From assembly GCF_000091045.1 (NCBI RefSeq), contig NC_006680.1, positions 786,001 to 850,000 of the forward strand: 64,000 bases of DNA. Reading direction: 5' to 3'. Under the pieces are notes generated by a model. That model saw nothing but the letters and a program-made list of their open reading frames with translations, did no database searches and was not told the DNA's origin. Both the position numbers and the translations under genes were made by a program. Below, piece by piece: positions 55,551 to 64,000 of this stretch; the stretch's first letter is position 1, and each line of letters begins with the position of its first letter. This DNA is from Cryptococcus deneoformans JEC21. Taxonomy: Eukaryota > Basidiomycota > Tremellomycetes > Tremellales > Cryptococcaceae.

Positions 55551-56784
55551 TTGTGGTTGGACTTGCTTGATTCAGAATCTATGATTTTATTTGTTTTTCC
55601 TTCAGTTTGGGTTCCTTTGTCAGACTATGTATAATTTACGCGAACCCAGCGATGGTTTGTAGGGCCAGCAAACTGCAATTAACATGGTGGTGATAGCAAA
55701 GTAGGTATGAACCCAAGGAGTTAAGCTACATGCATTGAATAATGGGATAACGAGGAGAGAGAATATGATCCTTGACGTCGTCATTCCCCAATAACGATTT
55801 GTTGCGAAGATGTCTCGGTATTGTAATTTTGATCCGCGCCCTGTCCTAACCGATAACAGCCCTCTTGCTACCACATAGCTCTAGTACAGCAGTGCACACG
55901 TTTCGCTACATCCGACAAGTCTTCCATGTGTTTCAGGAAACGCTCCACCAATATGGAATAACAAATGATTCGATTTATGTTGCTGCAATCATGGCAATGC
56001 GGCGCGTATCTCCATGTGCGATGAGAGTGAAAGCATCTTATATGCGCGGGGTAAAAATAGGGAGTCCACAATTTGTGGGAGCCTGCAAGACACATGAGCG
56101 GAATCTGTTGCGCTCACCCGTCGGTCGGACTACTCTTGCCGACTGCGACCGCGATTTGCCAAAACCGAAATTTCAGCATTGAATCATTTTTTTTTTTTTT
56201 CATTCCTCGCCAAGAATGTCGATCTCCTGCTGAGTTTGACATATTCAGTTTTCGTCAATTTGAAGGACAAGAATCTTATATCGTCGGCTGCTTGCTGCCA
56301 GCAGCTCAGCAGCTTGAAATCGTAGAAGTGGGAGAAACTCATTTTTTGGCGTACACTGGTGTTCTGGTAATGGGAGAAGACCGAGACATGCAATGCTTTC
56401 TCGTATACCAAGCGGTGCCCAAATAGCCATCTGTCTTACTACAATTATCAGCGTACTTGTACGAATTTTTTGAGACTGCGGAAGGACAAACAATTATTTG
56501 ACCAAGAAGCTTATTAACCTATATCGGCCGCTTCTCCGGTCCGGTGTTCACGCCTATCTAAAGTTTATCAGGTACCGAGCAAAAAGGTGTGATGATCGGA
56601 CGCGGAGCCCTCGACGCTTCACCCTTCAGCCTGGATGCCGGCGGATTCCGTCAATAAGTAAGCGGAAAACAGTGCGCTCTACCTTCATACTTATTGCTTA
56701 TGAGCAAGGAGGATTAACCAACATGCCCCCTACTTTTGACACCTAGCGTTTCCTCATACATCCCATAATACTTATCTCACAATC
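55551..56784. promoter_or_regulatory. Spacer between blocks A and B, with GCGGA sites before the SDR
   Basis: 1.2 kb with no supported gene. The last ~200 bp contains GCGGA at 56602-56606, 56641-56645 and 56662-56666. The second is part of CGG-ATT-CCG (56642-56650). The same pentamer is concentrated upstream of the L-arabinitol dehydrogenase-like gene. Confidence 0.5.
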
Positions 56785-57813
56785 ATGTTTTCTATCGATT
56801 ACAGCGGCAAGATTGTCTTTATCACCGGCGGGGGTCGTGGTATTGGTCTCGCCTTGACGGAGGCTTTCGCGGAAGGTAAGTCAGCAGCACCCCATATCTA
56901 ATGCTCTAACGCTCAAACGATATAGCCGGTGCGACTATTGTTGTTACTTACAACTCGCGAGACCCTTCGGAATACGTTCAGGCCGTCTCAAAGAAGTTCC
57001 GCGTTCCCATCCATGTCTACCATTGCCCCGCCGAGGACTCCAAACGCATCGATGAAGTGATTGAGCTTGCTAGCAGGGAAGTGGGCGAGGTGGACATTGT
57101 GATTGCTAATGCCGGCATGAGTCAGTGGGTCGAAATGATTGACATGAAGGATGGTGAGTCATGAATATTGCAGTGAAAGCCCAGGATTAACGCTCCTACA
57201 AGCCGACTTGCACAAGATGTTTGACGTCAACCTCGTTGCCCCTTTGTTCCTCGCTCGTGCATTCACCAGACATTGGCTCGGTCTTCCAGCCACCATTTCT
57301 GAGAATGACACTGCCCAAGGGTCCAGAAAAGATGTTGTCAAGCTCAACAAGCGGATCGTCTTTATTGCGTCTATTAGCGGTCTCGTGAATATGTCTCCTC
57401 AGTATCAAGTAGCCTATAATGCTTCCAAGGCTGGCCTTGCCATGGCTTCCAAGGTATGTGTTTGAGATCGTCCTCAATCTGCCGGGATGCTGATCCCTTG
57501 TAGTCTTTAGCCGGAGAATGGGCGAAATACGGTATCACTGTCAACAGTATCTCCCCCGGCTATGTCTCTACCGATATGATCAAGAACCCACCTCCTGGCG
57601 AAGGGGAGCGTTGGGTTGCCAGGTGGAATGAGATGACCCCTGTCGGTCGCTTTGCGGATCCCAAGGAAATTGGTGACACTCTGGTACTCTTATGCTCCGA
57701 CAAAGCGTCGACTTTCATGACTGGACATGACCTTGTGATTGATGGAGGTAGGTAAATTGAACTCACCATTGTCGACTTCGCTCATTGGCTTCCCAGGTTA
57801 CACTACCTATTAA
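56785..57813 (+). CDS. SDR, L-xylulose/sorbose reductase-like (block B)
   Basis: ATG 56785 (MFSIDYSGKIVFITGGGRGIG) carries the TGxxxGIG dinucleotide motif. The first intron has donor GTAAGT at 56876. Later come VDIVIANAGM (NAG), VNLVAPLFLARAF, IVFIASISG (Ser), AYNASKAGL (Tyr-x3-Lys), KYGITVNSISPGYVSTDM and HDLVIDGGYTTY to TAA 57811-57813. Overall pattern and length match NADPH-dependent fungal polyol SDRs (Sou1, mannitol dehydrogenase, L-xylulose reductase). All catalytic residues are intact. Its neighbour, an L-arabinitol dehydrogenase-like enzyme, would produce L-xylulose, so L-xylulose reduction to xylitol is an attractive but unproven role. Confidence 0.88.
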
Positions 57814-58765
57814 TTAAGGAACATGGAGGACCATATCAGATTATGAACGTCTCAGAATTAGAACTGAACGTAAGAGTGAAAATACGAATACAGTAACTCG
57901 GGAGAGGAAAAGCAAAAGACAATAGAAAGGTCTAACAGACCGATCTTTGTTGAGTTTCAAAAGTTGGGTTCCACATTGAGATACCTTATCATTATTACTG
58001 GCATGAATCGTCTACTCCTGGTCACCAACGGTGTCTTCCTAGCCACATCTATTCCCCTACTCTCCAGAGATTCTAAAACACTGTGGCTTGGTAAATTTGT
58101 ACACCGACTTCTTTCCAGGCTCCGTGTTGGTGAAATGAATAGAGCTTGAGGTCGTAATCCACTGGACCCATAGATTGCCTCTTCTAACGATCAAGGGTGC
58201 TGCAAAGATATTCATCATGCAAACTGTTCTTGATATAAGTATTCTTCTGCATAAATAAACGACGGAATGAAATCAATGATGACGAGTAGTAGGAGAATGC
58301 TGGACCCAAAGCGGCAAAGGCCATTGGGACCTTTTCATTCATTCAGGGGCTCGGTGGGGTTTTTCCCCTTCAAACCCAATTTTTGGCTTTAATTCGGTTC
58401 AAAATTTCTCCGCCTCGCCCCCACTTCATTCACAACCAGTTGTATTTTAAGCACAGTTCGGGGAATCTGGGGTAACAAATTTGAATGGCGGATTTTATAC
58501 AGGGGAATGGGCGTCCTGCACTTGTGGCTTACGGCCGTAGTTCTGGGCGTGGGCCAAGAAAGGCGACAAACCATCCAATCCGAGGAACGACCATTATTAG
58601 AAGATTGAGAAAGAACAGATGTCGCGATTTCTGCATGTTTCCTACTATCACTTCTTGCTCACAAGTCTCACAAGCTGCTTTCTCCAATAGCCCGCAGGCC
58701 GCATATCATTCTACATCCTTGTCGTGCCATTCTCCGTGGAGCTCGCTACTGAGCCACAGTGCATA
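57814..58765. promoter_or_regulatory. Upstream region of second Zn2Cys6 gene
   Basis: 950 bp with no supported gene. It has one GCGGA (58488-58492) and one inverted TCCGC (58409-58413), possible autoregulatory sites. Confidence 0.4.
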
Positions 58766-61700
58766 ATGTCATCTTCGGGGGAGCCATCAGAGACGAGACA
58801 ACGACTGGATCGCAATAGGCGCCGCTCAACTTCATCCGACCGCTCCGCCCCCGCTCAGAATGGCAAAAAAGCTAAAACTACGGAAGAGAGTAACCAAAGC
58901 AACGAGAAGAATAATGAGGATGGTTCCCGTCCGAATGAGGATCCGGTTGCCTCGAGTAGATCGGTAAGTTTGGTGTTAGAACGACGGATATCAGGAAGTA
59001 CTGACTGGCCTTTGGCTCCTGAAGTGCAAGGAATGTCGCAGGTTGAAGCGAAAGGTATGTGGTGAAGAGCTTATAAGATATCGCCCTCACAAATGTGCAG
59101 TGTAACCGCCAACTTCCTTGCAGCGTATGCACACGATTCGGAAAAAAGTGCGCATATGCTACCGAACCTCTCCGTAAAAATCAGGAGCAAGTTATCATGC
59201 TATATCCATATCGTGCTTTACTAACCCTTGTACGTTCCGCGTCGGCCATCTTGTTCATTTCCCCATCTCCTCCCACAGATATATCATGGGGCTGGAACGA
59301 AAAGTCGATTATCTTCAACACTTGCTGGAGACAAGCCATTCCAGTCACGGGGGTGGAGTTCCGCCAGCCAGATCGGATCAAGGGCTTAATGTTGGCTCCC
59401 CAGCCTCACAATCCCAATCGCTTCATTCGGAGGAACATGTGAGGGCTTGTTACGCGTTCAAGTTTCGATTTTTAATGCCCTTTTCCAGGTTGTTCCGATG
59501 CGGCAACCTCCCTTGCTTCCAATTCAATATCAGCCATCCCCTGCCCCTACAAGAATCCCAATGCGGCCTCCTTTGCTTGCCGGTCAAACACACTTATCTA
59601 CAGCTAGGACACCAGAGACGCGCAGCTTTACTCCCTCACACATACCTTCTTATGAACTTTCCACCGCTCCTGGCAGCGCCAGCTCAAGCAGTGCTATTAT
59701 GAGACCAGAGTCAATGCCCACTACAGACAATGCAGCGCGCCCACTTATCAACGGAGCCGAGAATCCAAACATCTCTTCTTCCAGCACAATGGGCCCATCA
59801 CATTCGATGGCGACAATCCCCGTGGACTTCAAATACGACCTTCCGCCGGCTAGTGAGGTCTTAGAAAGGCAACCCAGCAGCGTGTCTGGCTATGAATGGA
59901 ATGAGAGATGGGCGACTAAAGGCCTCGGAGGGAATGATGGTTATGCCTCTTTGTCGATAGAACCTGATGGGCAAGGGTATCTAGGTACGTGACTCCGAAC
60001 AACTTATTCTTGTATTCTTCGCTGGCCACCATATCAACGGTTGTGTTTTCGCTCATACTACAAAATTTTCAGGATTCGCTTCAGGGTCAACACTGTTACG
60101 CATCCTGCAATTGTGTGCGGGGTCGGTTTCTCTTGCATCACTGGAATCAGATCTTTCAGCGGCTCCGCCGCCACCTCGACCCCAAGGGTGGACTCCTACA
60201 ATGTCGGAAACCGTGTCTTGCGTAGATGCGTATTTTGAGCACTATCACCCTCAGTATCCGCTGTTACATGAGCCTACGTTTAGAGCGCAATGGAATGACC
60301 TGGTGCCCCAGCCATTAGCGAGCGAGTAAGTGCTCAAGCAGATCAATTTCAAAGTGATATTGACATCTTCAAAGGTGGGATTTTCTTTTAAACATCGTTC
60401 TCGCGATCGGTGCCTTTTGTGTCTCTCGTCCAACATACGTCATCGACTATTTCCTCGAAGCCGCCATATCACAACTCTCTGTCGAATATCTGGAAAAAGG
60501 CAGCTTGACATTGGTTCAAGCCTTCTGTTTATTAAGTAACATTTCACAAAAACGTAACAAACCGAATTCAGGTTCGGTATATATGGGTAAGTACACGTAT
60601 TACATGAGCTGATTTGCGAAGTTGACTTGTTAAAAGGTATCGCATTACGCTTGGCGATCGGACTAGGTCTTCATCGCGAGCTTCCCTTTTGGAATATTAG
60701 TCCATTTGATAGAGAAGTCAGGTAAGCTCCGAAATTATCCCTTTTTGATATGGATTGTTCAATTCCCCGCAGGCGGCGAACTTGGTGGGTTGTAGTATCA
60801 TTTGACTCTGGTTCAACGATTACATTTGGCCGTCCAATTGTAAATATGACTACTGTTTAGTATAAGTAATTGAGACTTACAATACCGCAGCTAGAACCTC
60901 ATTATCCAGCGGAATCCGATGTGTACATGGTGCATAATGTTCATGACAGAGTCAGTGCATATGTGTCTATCCAATTGCACAATCAACTAATCACATAAAT
61001 AGGCATTTACCCCAGCGGCTCGATTACCACCTGTTGAGGTTAATGAGCCAACCATCTATACCGCCCTTATTAATCAAGCATCCTTCCATGCTTCAACCAA
61101 TCGTATCTATACCCGCGTCATGTCATCACCGGCACCGTCTGCTACAGAGACTTTGGCGCTTGATTCAGATCTGCTTAGCTGGTACGCTACTGTACCCGAA
61201 CATTTACATCCTCAGAACGAACCCGTATCACCTCATTGGCTTGAGTTTGCACAATACAAGATGTTTTGGAGGTACTGCAACCTGCGAATCATTCTTCATC
61301 GCCGTGCTTTTCTTGAGAGAGCTTTGAAAGCCCTCCCATTATGGGTAACCGATGAAGACATCGAAGACGATGATAACACGGTGGCGGAAATAAAATGTAC
61401 CCGCCTATGTCAGTATAATGCTTCCGATACGATTCACAGCATGAGTCGGTTCTTTTCGATGCATCAACGGATGAGCCGCCTGGAGAGTTGGTATGGTCTG
61501 TGAGTTTACCTGTCATTTAATCATGCATCATAAACTCAATTGAGATCACTTAGCCATTTCCTTTTCCATGCAAGTTTCATCCCTCTTATCGCATTGCATG
61601 TTGATCCAAATTCCCTTCGACGCCCAGTCTGGGAGGAAGAAGTGTCTCTGGCACGCGAAATCCTTGTCTCTTTGAAGGACGACCCATTGGTCGGGAGATG

Positions 61701-61975
61701 CCTTTCAATTATTGATGCTCTTGTTCCCCATACTTCTTCGACATCGATCGGGCCAGGACAAATGGGATTCCAAGATACAAGCACCATGCTTTATGAGATG
61801 CTTCAAAGCAATCCCAGCTGGCAAAATTCGCTCGATGTGCCTGATGATGACCTGGCTCCAAATTTGTGAGTCGTCGATGACGTTTCCGTGGACTTTTTGT
61901 TGACGCAATACATATAGATTACCGGTGGCAGATTTGGCGACTCTGAGCTCTCTGTGGCCCTATCGAAGTTCTTAA
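58766..61975 (+). CDS. Zn2Cys6 fungal-specific transcription factor (block B)
   Basis: ATG 58766 (MSSSGEPSETRQRLDRN). The zinc cluster is assembled over two introns: CKECRRLKRK, then CNRQLPCSVCTRFGKKC, six Cys with the canonical spacing. A disordered Ser/Pro region follows. The fungal_trans domain then begins (CVDAYFEHYHPQYPLLHEPTF), with LALRLAIGLGLHRELPFW-like and RRRTWWVVVSFDSG-like segments, WKYCNLRIILHRRAF-like helices and a C-terminus ending SLWPYRSS at TAA 61973-61975. Lying between the SDR and the L-arabinitol dehydrogenase-like gene, it is the obvious candidate regulator. Targets and inducer are unknown. Confidence 0.88.
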
Positions 61976-62585
61976 AAGTAAAAGGAAGTTCTAGTCATGA
62001 TTCACTTTGTGTGATAGCTGTAAAAGAGGTATATGGGGAACGTAGCATAATGCAATGTAGATAGATAGACATATCCGCGAGTTGAAAGAGTTTTCTTACA
62101 ATTTATAATTACTGATGTCGCTCCCAAATTCAAAAAACGGTTGTCCGACTAGCTGTGATTCCCATTAATCATTCTTTTTTCTATACGTTCTTTGTACACT
62201 GCGGAACGAGATGCGAGGCGGAACGCTCAATCCGCTAGTCGTGTTGGTGGCCAAACCTTATCATTTATCTTGAGGTGAACACAGTAGGCACCCTGAGCGG
62301 CTGCAGAGGCCTATCGTAATCTCCAAACTCCAAAAGCCGAACAAACCACTTTCGTTGTCGGTAAATGAGGAGCGGAGAGCGCGGCCGCTTTGCTTATTTA
62401 TGGTCACTTCGTCGCCAAAATCTGACCGGCAAAGCGGGGCGGAGGCATCGCAAGTGTACAAATTATTTTGTTTGACGTCTATTGTGCAACATGCTGTGGT
62501 GACTGATGCCCAAAACCCTATATAAGTATGATGCATCCTACTCCAGTAGCCCCCCTCTTCCTCTATTCCTTCAAGAACCACCGCA
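61976..62585 (+). promoter_or_regulatory. Promoter of L-arabinitol dehydrogenase-like gene with GCGGA array
   Basis: 610 bp. GCGGA occurs at 62201-62205, 62218-62222, 62372-62376 and 62439-62443, and inverted at 62231-62235. The pair 62218-62235 reads GCGGA-N8-TCCGC, i.e. CGG-N10-CCG, a standard architecture for Zn2Cys6 dimers. A TATA-like ctatataag lies at ~62518-62526, about 60 bp before the ATG. Confidence 0.65.
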
Positions 62586-64000
62586 ATGTGTTCTTCTCAC
62601 GCCACTGCTGTCGAGTCCGTCTCTCCCGCTCCCCGAAAAAGCCAATACGAGGTCAAGTACGACCCGGATCTTGTTCTCAAGAGCGCCGAATTCAAGGAGC
62701 TGAAGCAAGGGGACAAGGAGCTTGAGGATCCTAAGGCCAACCTTGCCTGCGCCTACGATGAGAAACACAACGTGAAGATGATCAACAAGCCCATTCCTAA
62801 AGCCAGGCAGGATGAGGTCGTCGTGCACATCAAAGCCACTGGTATCTGTGGGTGAGTTGTTGGAGCTTCTTTTGTGAATTTTTCTTTAGTCGTTGTCTGA
62901 CCTCTCACTTCAGTTCCGACGTCCATTTCTGGAAGCACGGTCAGATTGGTCCCACCATGATCGTCACTGACACTTGCGGTGCTGGCCATGAATCTGCCGG
63001 TGAAGTCGTCGAGGTGGGTCCCGGAGTCGAACAGTGGAAAGTCGGAGACAGAGTTGCCATCGAATGTGGCGTTCCCTGCGGACAAGCCAGTTGTGGTCCT
63101 TGCGTGACTGGCAGGTATAACGCTTGTGAGTCCTCACTTCAAGCCTTCTTCTCATTGTGCTTGTTTACTGACTATTATGTAGGCCCTCAAGTCGTCTTCT
63201 TCTCGACGCCCCCTTATCACGGTACTTTGACCCGTTATCACGCCCACCCTGCCTCTTGGCTCCATCGACTCCCCGACAACCTCTCGTACGAAGAAGGTGC
63301 TTTGTGCGAGCCTTTTGCCGTTGCATTGGCGGCTCTTGAAAGGGCTGGTAACCGTCTGGGTGACCCTGTTTTGATTTGGTGAGCCCTGCTTTGAACTGTT
63401 AAAATGAAGGTTACTGACAGTCAACAGCGGTGCTGGACCTATTGGTTTGGTTACTCTTCTCGCTTCCCACGCTGCTGGTTGTACGCCTATTGTTATCACC
63501 GACTTGCAAGCATCCCGTCTTGAGGTCGCCAAGAAGCTTATCCCAACCGTGAAGACTGTCCAGATCGAACGTAGCTGGACTTCAAAGGAGACCTCTGAAG
63601 CTATCAAGGAGGCTGCTGGCACCGGTATTCGTGTTGCCATTGATGCCACTGGCTTCGAAAGCTCAATTACTGCTGCTATCTATGTACGTGTGACCCCACT
63701 GAGCATGGCGATACGCTTTGCTAATATCCTTCCAGTCTGTTGTGTTTGGCGGAAAAGTCTTCGTCATTGGTGCCGGTCCTTCTGAGCAAAAGGTGGTTGA
63801 AAGATATCCCCCGCTGCCATTATGTTCGCGGAACTGATGATAGATCCCCCTTCTTAGTATCCCTTCGGTTACTGCTCTGCCAATGAGATTGACCTCCAAT
63901 TCCAATACCGTTACGCCCACCAAGTAAGTTCGAACGCTGCTAACCATCAGTTGACAGCGCTGATTCTCGAGCAGTACCCTAAAGCCCTCCGCATTGTTTC
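62586..64000 (+). CDS. L-arabinitol 4-dehydrogenase-like zinc MDR (partial, right edge)
   Basis: NAD-dependent polyol dehydrogenase of the sorbitol/xylitol/L-arabinitol group. Exons in phase: 62586-62851, 62914-63125, 63183-63378, 63428-63683, 63736-63792, 63858-63923, 63975-64000+. Motifs: [13 protein letters not shown] (catalytic Cys), [13 protein letters not shown] (His-Glu), a structural Cys cluster [69 protein letters not shown] (Rossmann), [24 protein letters not shown] and [13 protein letters not shown]. The sequence pattern is closest to fungal L-arabinitol 4-dehydrogenase; xylitol dehydrogenase is the alternative. A ~50-residue N-terminal extension precedes the core. The C-terminus lies outside the window. 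Confidence 0.88.

Noticed and set aside
1..64000. CRISPR array, prophage or bacterial operon
   Set aside because: No direct-repeat/spacer pattern or phage genes. Spliceosomal introns throughout show this is eukaryotic nuclear DNA.

Overview
This window looks like nuclear DNA of a basidiomycete yeast, most plausibly Cryptococcus or a close tremellomycete. The genes are intron-dense. Most introns are about 45-70 nt, with GTRNGT donors, CTRAY-like branch sites and YAG acceptors. Intergenic spaces are short and strands alternate. The gene content also fits: a KIN1-type kinase, a Knr4/Smi1 regulator, a family of sugar transporters and Zn2Cys6 regulators. The species call is inference. No rRNA, tRNA, CRISPR or recognisable transposon was seen.

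Left part (1-12.5 kb): a pepsin-like aspartic protease cut by the left edge (minus), a single-pass membrane protein with a predicted beta-rich ectodomain (minus), then a plus-strand run of lineage-specific-looking genes: a tiny Gly/Tyr peptide, a 202-residue intronless protein, a Q/N-rich single-pass protein and a 1095-residue protein with a ~565-residue Lys/Glu/Asp-rich segment between membrane spans. Middle part (13-41 kb), mostly conserved housekeeping-type genes: sugar-porter MFS, KIN1 kinase, a PRXL2-like thioredoxin-fold protein with a long disordered N-terminus, a secreted GH13 alpha-amylase, Knr4/Smi1, a small Cys-containing protein, a class II eIF4E with an H/G/R-rich tail, a small unknown gene and a coiled-coil protein.

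Right part (41.5-64 kb), accessory metabolism in two blocks. Block A (41.5-55.6 kb) holds a Zn2Cys6 regulator, a DPP5-like S9 peptidase homologue that has lost its nucleophile and active-site His, an SDR, a DHA2-type MFS gene with a frame break, a 2-oxoglutarate/Fe(II) dioxygenase and a Dal5-type MFS transporter. Three of its intergenic regions share a TCGGAGCT motif. Block B (56.8-64 kb) holds an SDR resembling L-xylulose/sorbose reductases, a second Zn2Cys6 regulator and an L-arabinitol 4-dehydrogenase-like gene cut by the right edge. Its two enzyme promoters share GCGGA elements, including one CGG-N10-CCG inverted repeat. I read B as a candidate pentose/polyol catabolic mini-cluster and A as a candidate uncharacterised metabolite cluster. 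Both readings are inference from gene content and promoter motifs.

Exon coordinates given here come from splice-site inspection with reading-phase checks. No transcript data were available.
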